Shown here one piece after another: positions 14,717-26,617 of a stretch of DNA of 64,000 nucleotides. The position numbers and the translations under genes are program-made. The notes below the pieces were generated by a model, which ran no database searches, was not told the origin of the DNA, and saw only the letters and a program-made list of their open reading frames with translations. Location: contig SCHM01000003.1 of assembly GCA_004123355.1 (NCBI GenBank), forward strand, positions 2,747,058-2,811,057, read 5' to 3'. The stretch is from Amphirosellinia nigrospora. Its lineage: Eukaryota; Ascomycota; Sordariomycetes; Xylariales; Xylariaceae. The number at the start of each line of letters is the position of its first letter. The first letter of the stretch is position 1.

Positions 14717-15150
14717 ATGTCTTCATCAACATCCCGCCCTTTCTCAACTACATCCCATGTCCACCCAAGCCACCTACCGACGTTGTATAAGTCAGGTCGG
14801 TTGGAGAAGAAAATGTGAGATAGTTCCTGCCACATTTTTCATCACGCGAGCAGGAAAAGCTTACGAACCTCTCCTATAGTGCTACTGCCACTGTTGCTGT
14901 GATAGGCATTGGTTAGTGACACAACCATATAAGTCGAGCTTTCAGTCGCACATGGACTAACCGGTCGTACAAAGGCTACGGGGTGTCCAAGTACAAAGAG
15001 TTCAGGGAGCAACAACAATACTACAGCGCCGAGGTCGCAGCAGCCTCACGGCGACAATCCGAAGTGATGATGGACGCCTATGCCGGCCGATCAAGCCTAG
15101 CCGAGCTTGAAGCCGCTGTGAAAGCCTATGACACACACCAAAAGAGCTGA
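14717..15150 (+). CDS. Small spliced protein of unknown function, 100 aa
   Basis: Exon 1 runs 14,717-14,814 (MSSSTSRPFSTT, ending LEKK). A GTGAGA...TTTCAG intron of 131 bases follows (14,815-14,945), and exon 2 runs 14,946-15,150. Only this join keeps phase, and it gives exactly 101 codons including TGA. The product starts with a Ser/Thr-rich segment, has a Tyr/Lys-rich middle (NRSYKGYGVSKYKEF) and ends in a probable amphipathic helix (SSLAELEAAVKAYD). There is no signal peptide, membrane segment or Cys pair. The amino-acid make-up is protein-like, but I recognise no family. No indels are needed. It lies alone, about 1.8 kb upstream of the Mpv17-like gene. The splice sites and the absence of any recognised relative are the main uncertainties. 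Confidence 0.5.
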
Positions 15151-16979
15151 ACTCTTGGGCACTCTATTTACTTTTACTGTTTTTCATGCGGGTACTACAA
15201 AAGCGAAGGGGGAGTTGCACGGGGCGTTTGACAAAGGGACACAGTTTTTCTCTGGTGCAGGTGTACGGTATGTTTCGGCTACACGGTAATGAAATCACGA
15301 CCCAAACGGCGTACAAAAAGGTCATGAGATGCCACTGGCGGCACAGGGGCCACGCATGTTTTTCCTTTATTGGTTCAGGAAAGAGGGGCAAACACATCGG
15401 ATTCTGGCTTGTTGGAGTTTCTGTTTCGCAAGTTGGGACCATTAACCAAGAATTATTCTCAATTCAACCGTGATGTACCTCGGCAAATCCTAGCCTGTCG
15501 GCTTCGGCGATTTTACGAGGTTGCCCCGGAATCTCACGGACGTTATGGGGCGTCGGATGATATTGAACATCCGACACGGGTTGTGCCGTCGGCAGGGACC
15601 GGTTCCCCCAAACCTCTTTGGAGATTGTTTATTGGAGATCACATCGGGAGTTTTCAATACTTTAGATGGGAAAATTAAATCTATGGGGTTCAAGAAGACC
15701 AATAGATAGAATAAGGCCGTCGTTAGTTAAAGTCAGGCACTGCCTACTTTCTACGATTAAATCATTCCTAGCTACTCGTACAGCGCATTCTTCTATTTAC
15801 TCACCTAAGCACTTCATTTTAAGCCGAATCTGTATTCTATCTATATTTTACCAATCTCGTATCGCGTCATTTATTCGAAGTGTCAAAATGGATAAATACG
15901 TGACATGTAGTGTACCTCACATGCTTACTCCACAAAACCCGCCATCTTCTTCACGGGAGAGCTAAAGCTGCAAGGGCAGTGCATCATCCGACAAGTGAGC
16001 CGAGGCGCCGCGCTTAGCCTCACTTCCTCACAACGTCTATGCTTTATTTAAGGGTTGATGAGTTCGGTGTGACTTCGTAGGTATGGTAAGTTCCCGCAGC
16101 TACTTAGCTACTGGCTGTGCCAGTGAACACTCACCTCTGATCATCTGGTCAGTTTATTCGCTTAACAAATATTATGTCGTCATCCGACACCTCTTCTTTT
16201 CCCCATTTCTTTAGAAGGGAGAGAACTGGGAATAGTGTAGCGTCTAAATAAGGAGGATTATCATCAGGTCTTTTGGGATAAGGCAATGCAAATCTGGCAA
16301 ATGGCCCGAACCACGTGCCAGCTCGCGAAGAAGATAGACAGCAAGTTCCTCTGACGAAGTCGTTCGGATCCGCCAAACCAACTCTGGAATGCCAGACAGT
16401 ATAACAACTGCACTAGGACTGCCGTCAAAATGTCAGTGTTCGCGATTGATCCGGACTTCATCCACAGAGATGTCTTGGAGGAGCTTTTCACCTGTGCATG
16501 GGACGTGTTTGGTATCAAACATGTAGAATATCTCTTTCCCCCCTGACCTACCATCATGACCCCTGAATCGATAAATGACTGTCAGTATATTCACATTTGG
16601 AGGCTGAGACCAGTGGGTCTCTTATGTGCTGTAGGATGACTTGGCGCCCGCGATCTGGCATTGGCCCACGTCTTTTAGTGCGCTCCGCATTTGGACTTAG
16701 TACGCTCTTAATGTATTTCCGGCCTTAGCCGACTGATCCCTTTATTTCCAAAAATACCGCGATTATGAGTTGTCGCAAATTACGACAAATCACGACTAAG
16801 CTATCTATCTCCGCCGACGTTGGGCACACCTCTCGCTCGTCGTTGAAACCTACAACATGGAGCTCGTATAGGGTCAAAATACCAGCTTTTGTGCTTCATA
16901 ATCGATCTGACTATAAAGAAACGAGAGTTAGGTCAGGGACAACGGCCTTCGACTACACACCGAAAAAGGACTTCTTCCG
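15151..16979. other. Intergenic stretch, no gene seen
   Basis: Several overlapping short frames exist on both strands, but none has a recognisable domain or a convincing splice structure. The part next to 16,979 should hold the promoter of the Mpv17-like gene. Confidence 0.5.
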
Positions 16980-17991
16980 ATGCCTAGGACACTTCTTCTA
17001 CGAGCGACCGCACGGGGTCTACCATGCAGGCCCAGGCGGCCGAACACCGGTCGCGTTTTGCGGCGGCATCAGTCATCGACCCCGTCGCCGACATCGTCAT
17101 CTCCCTCGTTCAGTCTTAGAAATCTCTCGAAAAACGTAGCCCAGGCGCAGGCGGAAGCCGGGCAAGCCGCATCGATAACAACGAACCCGATCCCCGCTCC
17201 GAACATCATCGCCCCCTTGTCGTTCTGGCAACGCCTCGGTCCGCTGACGCGAGCGGGACAGGCCTATGCGCGGGCACAGCGCGCGCGCCCGTGGGCTACG
17301 CAGGTCGCTAGCGCGTTGCTCGTATACCTGTGCGCCGACTTTGGGGCCCAGCGCATGGGTTCCGGCGGACAGCAGGATGCGCCGGCGGGGGACAGACCGG
17401 TAGGCGAAGAGGAGGAGGAGGGCGGCGGCGGCGCCGAGACGAGGAGAAGCCACGACTGGGCACGCACCGCGAGATCCTTGGCCATCGGGGCACGGCGGCC
17501 ATCCCGGGATACATATGGTTTTCCTTCCTGGCCCGTTCCTTCAACTACTCCTCGACGGTGTCTCGATTGGCGTCAAGGTCGCCGTGAACCAGCTCACGTT
17601 CGTCACGCCGCTGTTCAACGTCTACTTCTTCGGGGCGCAGGCGCTCCTCTCGGGCGACTCGGCCGCCGAGGCCTGGCGGCGCATCTGCGACACGGTCCCC
17701 GTCAGCTGGGTGAACTCGTGCAAGCTCTGGCCGGCCGTCACGGCCTTCAACTTCGCCTTCATCCCCTTCGAGTACCGCAACATATTCGGCGGCGTCGTCG
17801 CCGTCGGCTGGCAGACGTACTTGAGCTACCTGAACGGACGTGCGGAGAGATTGGAGGCGCTGCGTCAGAAAGAGCTTGCGACGGCTGATGAGCCGAAACA
17901 GTTGAAGACAGCGCCGTCGGAGCAGCAGAAGTCGCCCATGGTGACTATGATGCAAGTGCAGCAACTGGCCACTGGAACCAGGTCGCCCTGA
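16980..17991 (+). CDS. Mpv17/PMP22 family mitochondrial inner-membrane protein
   Basis: The N-terminus (MPRTLLLRATARGLPCRPRR) is Arg-rich and acid-free, like a mitochondrial presequence. After it come a first helix with ALLVYLCADFGAQR, an acidic/Gly insert (EEEEEGGGG), the family motif DWARTARSLAIG, then IPGYIWFSFLARSFNYSS, VKVAVNQLTFVTPLFNVYFF and the C-terminal signature with LWPAVTAFNFAFIPFEYRN and W-QTYLSYLNG. This is the Mpv17/Sym1-type four-helix family, linked to inner-membrane channel or metabolite homeostasis. The reading frame changes twice: once at a run of four G near 17,487 and again near 17,558. In both places adding one base restores family sequence, so I treat them as base-call losses. 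The tail after the last helix is hydrophilic. The acidic loop is longer than in yeast Sym1. Family assignment is firm; the exact paralogue is not. Confidence 0.85.
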
Positions 17992-18563
17992 GCTAAGAGC
18001 GGAGGTAGAGAAGGGGGGAATTCGCCAATCACGGACATATGATCATTTTCAATCAGCGTTCATGCACACTTTCATTTGTCATTATAGAACCGATAGACAA
18101 ATAGACAATCCGGGGTAGATACAGGTGGCGCTACACAGGTTACACCACGGCGTTTCTGGGAAGAAGAAGTCTGGCATTTACTCTTGATAGATAGATACCT
18201 TTGACAGCACTGGCTAGACTTTTCTTGGCTCACGATTATAGAATTATACTTTAATTTTCTCCCATGTTTAAAACAATTGTCCATGTTTCTGGGAAGTGGT
18301 AATCGGCCTACAGAAACGAATAGTCCTGTTGGCGTCGTCCCTTGTCTACGAAACGAAGGGTACGAAGCAATGAGTCGCCATATTTACGAGTGGGGTGAAG
18401 AAACCAGCGTTACATGCCTACATGGTATCTGGTAATTAGATTCGTGTGTTTTAGAATCCAAAGCACATGGGCCAAAATGAAGCTTTCGTATAGTATGTTA
18501 TTGATCATGTCTATATACAGGACACACATATATACAATTCCCGGCTTTTCTCCCCAGAAATGA
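17992..18563. other. 3' intergenic region between convergent genes
   Basis: This is the shared downstream region of the Mpv17-like gene (+) and the cellobiose dehydrogenase gene (-). Only short, uninformative frames are present. Both transcripts must terminate here. Confidence 0.6.
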
Positions 18564-21500
18564 TTACACGCACTATTTTTTACATCCAGTTAGTAAAAGG
18601 TACTTGGAAGCTGGTGCCGAACGAGTCACTTACCTGCCAGTAGTAATCGTTCTGATACGTGCACGTGTATGGCGCCGCGCACTGGAAGCTACCCGTGTAA
18701 TTCAGCCCACCACATTGCGCGTACTGCGCCAGTGCCTTCGACGGGGTCAATGCGAGAATGCGCTCGGCCGCATGTTCGGAGGCGATCACGATGTAGGCTG
18801 AGGGGTTGGTGGAGACATGGCCCGGGAAGATACTCGCGTCGACGACGAAGAGGTTGTCTGTGCCGTACACCTGCGTGTTCAGGTCGACGACTGCGCTTCC
18901 GCCATTACGGCCGTCGTCGGTTCCAAGTTTGCTGGTTCCTGCGATACGTAAGTAACCGTGGTTTCGGATAGAATGAGGGAAAGCCTACCGATCCAGTGAT
19001 TCGCCCGTCGGTTGGAGTAGGACACCACCATCTACAAGACGTCAGCCCGATAGTCTCACGGAGCTAGAGGAGTGCGGCTCACGTTGTTCACAAAGTCCTC
19101 AACAGTTGTATTGGCCGGAGGCAAATCCCATGTGAGGTTCTTGACGTTCTTTAGAGCGGCCTGGAGGTTCTTGATACCCTGAATGACAGCCGCTACATCG
19201 TTCTTGTCTTGTAAGTAGGGTACCGTAGACACGATGGTGGTCAGGGCCTTCGTGATCGTCATGCGACCCCTCGACACGGATCCACGCCCGAGATATTGAC
19301 TCATGGTCATGGCGTCTTTGGCAGTCAGCAACAAACCCATATCAACATTCGGATGTAACTTACTCCCATTCTCGGTACCGCCGCTGCCCTCGACTCTTGC
19401 TGTCCACTCAAGTTGTCGAACGATCCCATCTGCACCCGTGATCTCATCGAAAAACCTACGGCAGTTAGTTAAGACAATCGAGCACTTTTCCTTCAAAACT
19501 TACATTGGACCGATATTTGGTGCGGCTTGAGCCAGGATACCGGATCTCTTGTCTTGAGTAAAGTTAGCTTGGTTGATCTTACCAAGGCTCTGCTTAGATT
19601 TCAGTCTTACTCAGGTATAAATTGACATCGGTAATGTTAGGGTCATCGTAAGCTTCATAGAAGTCGTAGAAAACGACATCAGGGTGACTAATAACGGTAT
19701 CGGTCTACAAAGATTAGCAATTGTTTTATGAGGGTACGTTGAGGACAACAGACATTGACATGATCGTTCAAATTATATCCAACCGGAAGCGTAATCCAGG
19801 AACTATTCGAGATCATAGTGGGCCCATCCGTCGAGCTCTGCACTACGGCTAATTGATCTTTGGGACCAATTCCGCCTATTATAATTAGCATTGTTAACTC
19901 CGTCGGCTTGAATCTGGATTGGTCTTACTTCGCATCAGAAGCTTCGCCGAGCCAAAAGTACCTGCGGATAGGATTACCCGGCCGGTAGTAGTAGTGACAT
20001 TCACCACACCAACATAACCTCCGTCTTTGTATGCTTCGACCTCAACACCAGTGATATGCCGCCAGTCCGGATAACCCGCTTGACTGAGGTGCCCGTCCAT
20101 AACTTAAAGTTAGAGCGCGCATTGGCGGTCACAAGGTAGGTGGCCATAGGCCCGCCTCGCTCTCCATTAGAAAACATAAAAGGAGTATGCGAAAAGGTAT
20201 GATTTTCTCATCGGGGACATTATTAGCAGTAACATTTTTCCAGCCGGCAGAAGCCAGACCGCCTGAGATCACATCAAAGCCTGTTGCAGATAGCGATTGC
20301 CGTCTTTGGATGGCGTGTCAGTGCCGGGGATACGCGAGAAGACTCTGGACGTTGCTCCGGTCATGTCTGTCGACTTCCAACCAGTAGGGAAGTTGTAATC
20401 CCAGTCTAGGCCATAAGGCTAGGAACGTGTTAGTGATTGTTTAACTTCCCATCCTTTCACTACTGACCTTCCACCATAATCCTGCATTGATTGCGGTACC
20501 TCCACCAAGCACGCAACCAGCCATCTGGTCAGTGTCAGTGCAAGAAATACCGGCTGAATCTTCCAGATCTCGTTGCAAAGCCCAGGCACGTCAAACCGGG
20601 TTAGATTTGTGCCTTCGGTCCACTCTGGACCAAGCGTACCTCCCATCGTCCTGAGCTTGGAGGCCCTTCTCGATGAGCAAAACCTTCTTCCCGCTTCACT
20701 CAGCTTATCTGCGATAGGAATACCTCCGGCTCCCGCGCCAACAGAGTAGTATGTAACGGGAACTCCCGTAGGCGCAGCGTAGGGTTGTCGTAGTGTGGTG
20801 GTCGTCCCCCCAGCTTCCAGTCACTGTGCGGTAGCCTTGGCTGCCCACTGAGAATATGATGGTTCGCTGCGTTGCTGTCTAGAACGGCTCCAAAAATGCT
20901 CTGGCCGTTGTCATGTTGGACGATGGAAACATCGTCTGGGCAACTCGGTTACCTGGAGATGGGAAAGCATTGCACCAGCCTAGGACCAGAAATCCGCCGC
21001 TTGTCGATGCGGACCCTGTTGCGCCTCCTTGATCCCACGATAAACAATTCTGGCAGCGGAAGATGACAGAGTAATGTGTTGAGTTCACCGTGGACGAAAT
21101 CTGAGTCAACTTGGCGTCTCCTGTGTACACATCCGGATTGTCGTAGCCGGTCGCATATTTGAAGGATGTGAGAACTTGGGTTTGGTATGGGTAGGCCATG
21201 AGAAGCAGGCTATTCGTCATAGGACCGGCCAAGGAAATACCACACCCCGTTAACGTCGTGCTGTTCGAGGGGCATTGCTATCAGTCCTGTCAGCAGAGGG
21301 CATTTGCACAGAGAAAGAAGCGGACGCTAACCAAGTACCCGATGAACTCCGTCGCGTCAGTGGTCAAAGCATTTTCAGGAAGAGCGATTCCGATAGTCAT
21401 GCCCCCAAGTCGTGGTGCCAGAGGCACCCGTGGCCGTGTCCGGCACAATCCATGTGTCAAATGTGATACCGGTCTTGCTATCCGTATAAACAGTCGGGTG

Positions 21501-21633
21501 CTCGATTGTCCAAGACATAGCCTAATATCTGCATCTCGTCAGTAATACTTCACTCGATGGTCTGTAGAAAGCAGTCCTCACTTAAGCTAGCTGTCAGAAG
21601 CAGCGTCACAAGAAACCCGAAACGACCCATCAT
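18564..21633 (-). CDS. Cellobiose dehydrogenase (AA8 haem + AA3_1 flavin + CBM1)
   Basis: This is a secreted haemoflavoenzyme that oxidises cellobiose and passes electrons through its cytochrome domain to lytic polysaccharide monooxygenases. The protein starts MMGRFGFLVTLLLTASL, a signal peptide. The cytochrome domain follows (about 21,000-21,530) with FDTWIVPDTATGASG, the likely haem Met in PMTNSLLLMAYPYQ and a likely haem His in VQHDNGQSIFGA. The GMC domain starts at VTYYSVGAGAGGIPIADKL (FAD-binding GxGxxG). It ends with the catalytic His of NHWIG and Asn of STNPSAYIVIASEHA. A fungal cellulose-binding module (QCGGLNYTGSFQCAAPYTC) closes the protein. Its last codons are split by an intron (18,573-18,633) that supplies the final Cys-Val-stop. 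At least six further introns are evident. About ten single-base losses, mostly in G, A or C runs, break the frame while the amino acids on both sides stay conserved. This is a class II ascomycete type with CBM1. Confidence 0.92.
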
Positions 21634-22957
21634 GCCAACAGTGCCTTCAGTCACGACAACCAGGGAAGCTACAAAGACCAACGAATAAACTCCGGGTGGA
21701 GGGCTTATATGCTTACGACCTCGACCACGCTCTTCCCCAGGTAGCTCCTCCGCCGCCTCCATACCTCTAATGGTGAGCGGTGCTGGTTACACATCAACAA
21801 CGGTTTATCAGGCTTGTGCATCCGAATGGCAAGGCGACGTGCTCATAGGAGGATAAGTGACCCTGGGCCACGGTAGCGAAGCGGAAGCCATGTCTGGTAC
21901 CGACCAAGCTAGCTGGCCCAGGTATTCATCGATAACGGATCATGTGAATGAGGAAACCCGGTACAAAACCCAGGGAAAGCCTGGGAGGGGGAGATCCCAG
22001 TGTACTGAGACGGCACCATTTCCGGGACCATATTTCAACCCTTGATATGAGTTCTAACGTAGGCCTTTTCCCCAACGACGTTTCACCGAATCTGTGATCA
22101 ACAGGGCAGCCTGCATTGGGTGCTACCCAATCGCCGTGCAGACAGTACGGAATATTTCCCGGCGCTGGCAAGCTGGCGTCGCTTACGCACGTGCTGGCGG
22201 TTTTCTCGTTTCAGCCATAGTCGAGAGTCGAGCGCTGCCGCCAAGCGCTCGATGAGACGCTCGATGGGGTGCGGTGATCAGAATCGTCGTGACGGCGTTA
22301 CTTGCCCGTTTTTCACGGAGCAGTAGGCCAACGACCGGATTGATGGTTCCGGGCGGCCCGAAATGGCGCCCAAGTTGGATGCAATGGCCCGATCCTGCGA
22401 GGAGTGCGACGGAAACGAACAAATGCCTGCCATCGCGCCAGCTCTCGACCCCGGCCCGTATTCCGAATGATCCATGTTAATAGAACGAGTGAGCATGAGG
22501 ACGTGTTTCTCAAACTTGTCATGGCTGAAGAGTCCTGCGTTTCTACCAAGATGTGAATTCTACGATCTACTTGATTGAAATGTGCTATAGTTTTACCTGA
22601 GCCATGCCAGCATGAATACTATGTCCTAATAGAACGAGCAGGGTCCGGTTATTGATGTTGTAAATGAATGGGGCAATTGTCACGGCAGTCTCCGTGAGGG
22701 GTTGTTGTATACCAGGTTGTATACCGCTAAGTACCACGTTTGATACCTATGCGGCTGCACTTGTCTCCAGGGCTGTTGGTTAACTCCGAATCGCAAACAG
22801 CTAATTATCAGGTAGACTTGTAAATCGTGGTCAATCTTATCGATACAATTATCTATACCGAAAACACTTGGAGACTGACTATCTGGTCACTGGATCTCTA
22901 CTCGTTCACGCCTCATAGATCGATGGCAGCGTACAATATTGTGCCAGTATTTGCGAT
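21634..22957. promoter_or_regulatory. Divergent upstream region, CDH and zinc-knuckle gene
   Basis: On the minus strand a TATA-like ATATAAGCCC lies about 70 bases before the cellobiose dehydrogenase start, near 21,705, and is its probable core promoter. The rest holds no supportable gene; frames are short on both strands. The right part should serve the plus-strand gene that starts at 22,958. Confidence 0.45.
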
Positions 22958-24408
22958 ATGGTTTCACATTATCCTCTAAACAATGTCGACCTCGACTTTC
23001 GACGCTATGCACACCGACCTTTTGGAGGACGCGAGATCTTGATTAACAGGCTCGTGGAAGACTTGCTAAACCCCGCCGCGTCCCACCAAGGACATATCTC
23101 CAGCTCGATCACCATCCCGGCGGCTTCGGGCCTGTGAAATCACAGGATCGTGAGCTTGGTCTCGACATGCAAGTCATGTGCCAACTACTCCAGATGGAGT
23201 GGTCTATCTGTCTCCGGCATATCTCGTCGTCAACATTCCTGCCGTCCTGGACGCGGCTGACTGGGTTTGCTAGGATGATCTTGGAGTATGGGTATGCTAG
23301 AGAACCAATCACCATCCAACAAGCCGTCATCGAGCTTGTCCGATGCATTATTTCGAGTCCGATCCCTGGGTTCACGAGGTAAAAAAACGGTTAAACTTCG
23401 AGGTTATGATCTCAGGGCTGCTTCGGATTGGAAACCCGACATGATCTCTCATCTAGCTTTATTCCAGAAAGCACTCCTATTCCATCACCGCCTTTGGTTG
23501 TTTTCGGGCAACACCCAGTTATTGGGCGACGACCGCTCTGAAAGGTCAAAGTCGTTGCTCGGCTCCTGCTTCGAGGACTTAGATTTGATGCAAGACTCGG
23601 ATGTAAAGCAATTAATCCTCTCGACTACGGTGAGATCTCACAACAGCAACCACCACCAAGTCTCTCGACGGTCCCAGAGCTTACCAAACCTGGAATACTG
23701 GGACTTTGGAAGGCTATCTCCTAAGGATGGCCCCGGAGCGGCAATGGGGACCACGTGTGTGGCCTTCTTTCCTCACAAACCCCTTTCCGAGCTGGACAAA
23801 CTCTCCCGTCGGAGAAGCCTGAGTCGCTCGCACATTCGAGCCATGTTCACCAAGACGGTCGAGTGGGCGCCCGGTTCGACGAAGAAGCGGCCCCGTGCCA
23901 AAGCACACCCATGTTCCAACTGCGCCGAGTACACGCATGCCACAAAAGATTGTGAGTGGGACTGCGGATACTGCTACTCCAACGAGCACAGGGCTCGCAA
24001 TTGCACCGTGAAGGCTTCGAATCGTTGCAAATGCAAGCCGTTCCACAGTTCCATCGAGCATCAAAATGTTACGTTCAATGTAGTCGGAGATGTGGCTCAC
24101 CACACCCCCCTGGTAGTTACAAGCATCTGAACGCAATGCTATGTTCCGATAGGTGCTGTATGTGCGGTATGAAGGGCCATAGCGGTATCAAGTGCTCGTT
24201 GAAGAAGTGTCCGTGTGGGGAGCAACACCTTACGCAAGACTGCCGGTGGAAAGTGGAATGTAGTGCGAAGGGTTGCTATTACTACTTATGTTCTCTTCAT
24301 TGTAAGGAATGTGGCATGAAGAGACAGAAGGGTTCGGAGAATGCGTTTGTTGGCCGGACTGTCAAACTGTCTGAAGAACGGTCTTTCGACCTCAGCACGA
24401 GCACCTGA
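22958..24408 (+). CDS. Multi-zinc-knuckle (CCHC) protein of unknown function
   Basis: I place the start at 22,958 (MVSHYPLNNVDLDFRRYAHR). The N-terminal two thirds (about 300 residues) is a helical region I do not recognise, with MQVMCQLLQMEWSICLRHIS and a basic stretch RRRSLSRSHIRAMF. The C-terminal third is packed with Cys: CSNCAEYTHATKDC, CGYCYSNEHRARNC and CCMCGMKGHSGIKC all fit C-x2-C-x4-H-x4-C. Further variant fingers follow, such as CPCGEQHLTQDC and a final CSLHCKECG, implying single-stranded nucleic-acid binding. A 37-base GT-AG stretch at about 23,381 may be an intron, though it is very short. The frame needs small adjustments elsewhere, as in neighbouring genes. No reverse transcriptase, integrase or LTR adjoins it, so I favour a host gene over a domesticated retroelement Gag, but cannot exclude the latter. 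Confidence 0.6.
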
Positions 24409-25040
24409 TCCCCCATCTTAAGACCCTTCCCCCTCCTATCCTCCCAGGCCAGATGCCATTTATCGTGATATCCGTATAATTTTCTAATTTGTAGCAAAAC
24501 TAACTGTCCTCTCGATCTAGTGACCATTAAAAAAAAGGTTACCTGGATATTAGATAGTGCTAGAAATGGCATGGCAATAGTCGCACTTGTATGAGGACGG
24601 CAACAACAGATGTATCTCCATTTAATTTGATATATATACCCCGATATCTAATAAGTAAGGTTGCTTTAACTCTTCACTATTTGTTCGACTACACTTAAAT
24701 CCATTTGCTAAGGAGACAAGGTGCATGAGATGTTGGGGCAACTTCCCTAGAACAAAACTAGTTGTTTATGGCTAGAAGCAATGATTCCAGGCGTACTTCA
24801 CCAAGAAAATTCGATACTTAGGATGGAATTACGAGCGACCATGAACGAGGTGTGAAAAATGAGGTTGGGGCAGGGCGCTTCTTTGTTACTCAATAATTTG
24901 GACTATAGCAGACAGTTTTCACTTCGCTGAGGAGTCTCTCGATTCATATCCGAGCTTGGGTTATCTTCTAAGCCTAAATTTTGCTATCAATATGATATAG
25001 AATGCAGACAGTTTGCTTTGGTTCGCATTCTTATTCTCAA
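24409..25040. other. Intergenic region between convergent genes
   Basis: This is the downstream region of the zinc-knuckle gene (+) and the MIT/coiled-coil gene (-). It is moderately AT-rich and contains only short frames. Confidence 0.5.
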
Positions 25041-26617
25041 TTAGGCCAGATTTGGTGACTTCATTCCATCGTCGACGATACCAGAATTGCCCTGAGTACT
25101 ACCAGCTCGGCGAGCCTTTGCGCCCGCTTTGAGCTGGTCCCATTTCTCCCTGTATCGTACAAGATTGGCACGGGCTTTGGTGTAGCTCTTCTCAAGCTCC
25201 TCATTCTGTTGAAGCAAAACTTGGTTCTGTTGCTTGAGCTCGCTAATCTCCCTCGCAATTGCTTCTTCGGAAGCTCCGGACTTGCCTGCTGACAATTGAG
25301 GTGATCCGGGGCGCATCAAGCGCATGCTTTCTGCTAATCTCATCCCGGAGTTTTGTGACATTGACTCGAATGCATGTAATCGTTTGCTGAGTATGTCGAT
25401 CATGTCCTTGAGACTCTTATTCTCTAGGTAAAGCTCCTCGACTATGTTGTCGGTGCTGCCTTTGCCTGATTTTCTCCTAAGTGCTGGCGAGTGAGCGATT
25501 TGGGATTCCTAGCATCCACAAAATCATCCTCTTCAGGGTCCTCTGGCAAATTCCTCAAGGTCGTATGCGTTGAAGCCTCCATTCGACGTTTCTCCTTATC
25601 AGCAAAACTCAGTATGCTTGCATAGGAAGCAGTGTGACCACTGGTGGGAACCACATAGAAAGAGTCATTCGTTGACTGCCCTCTCGAGCAACGGCGCGAA
25701 GGGCAGCTTTCGAGTACAGCTTCTGTATATCTGGTTCCGTAGAGTTGGAACCAGAATGCCTGACCCTAATTCGCTTCTGGGTCGACATCTCAGGTGGCGG
25801 GGTGGGGTTTGTTCCTCGGGGGTTTGCTCTTCACTGACTAATGGGAGCCCAGCAAAGGCTAGCGGGGCCGAGATTCTGTTAATGATGTTTCCAAAAGCGC
25901 TATAGAACCTTGAGAACCCCTCATCGCTCGAGGTGGTTGATGTCTTTGATATTCCTCTTGAAGACGAGTCTTCAACCGACCCAGTAGTTCGATCGGGAGA
26001 AGATGTGGTATTCGTCTTGTCCGAGTTGTCCAGCATATCTTGCATCTTGGACCGTGGCGCAGCCTTCTTCAACATACCGTCCAAGTTTCCCGGTGCCTCG
26101 GTGTTGGAGACGCTAGGGCTGAGGGGCTGCGACCGATATTTCGAGCGAATGCCACGGCAGAGGCTAGGTTACTGGCGATAGAAGCGCCTAGATCTCGCGC
26201 GGGATATCTAGGCTGCTTGAGAAGAGTTGGTTTGGGCGCATTCTTTTCGTTCAACGATTTCGCGTGGTCGGAAGCCGAATGAACCGCCTCTTTCTCATCT
26301 TCTTGGGACTCGTTTTCGGCAGCGGCTTGTGATGAGGGCGGCTTCAATGGAGCCTGGAGTAATTCGGATAGTCTCCGATGATGTTCCTCAAGCAACTTGA
26401 GAGTCCGCAAAGCCTCGACCGAAGTGGTTTCCTTGGCAGCACTGGCAAACTCGCCGGCAGCTCTAGTATGCTCGTTGATGGCGACTGTAGTATCCGCCGT
26501 ATGGGTTGCGGTGGATGCGGCTCTGGCATGATCGTGGGCCTAGAAATTGGTGTTCGGTCAGTTTGACCGGCGAATCGGGACTGGTGACCATACCTTGATC
26601 AGTGGCGAAGACTCCAT
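25041..26617 (-). CDS. MIT-like / coiled-coil protein, Atg38-NRBF2-like
   Basis: Exon 1 is only eight codons (MESSPLIK, 26,594-26,617). A 54-base intron follows (26,540-26,593), and exon 2 begins AHDHARAAST. The first 70 or so residues form a helical bundle like an MIT domain, including VAINEHTRAAGEFASAAKE and LRTLKLLEEHHRRLSELL. Next come a Ser/Thr-rich linker, a conserved patch (MSTQKRIRVRHSG, DIQKLYSKAALRAVAREG) and a C-terminal coiled coil (VEELYLENKSLKDMIDILS, then ISELKQQNQVLLQQNEELEK). An N-terminal MIT plus C-terminal coiled coil is the plan of Atg38/NRBF2, which links subunits of the autophagy PI3-kinase complex. The match is by architecture only. Three or four single-base losses shift frame, for example in an A run near 25,470. 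It is divergent from the LAM-family gene. Confidence 0.6.

Noticed and set aside
14150-14790. Three overlapping plus-strand frames of 70-108 codons
   Set aside because: Codon use and composition look random, they contain no recognisable domain, and the only protein-like segment nearby is the start of the gene at 14,717.
15164-16557. Several 70-100 codon frames on both strands
   Set aside because: They overlap in all frames without a best candidate, and I recognise nothing in them.
17545-17964. A 139-codon minus-strand frame
   Set aside because: It is antisense to the conserved C-terminal half of the Mpv17-like protein and is GC-bias driven.
23714-24136. A 140-codon minus-strand frame
   Set aside because: It is antisense to the Cys-rich part of the zinc-knuckle gene, whose C-x2-C-x4-H-x4-C pattern decides the strand.
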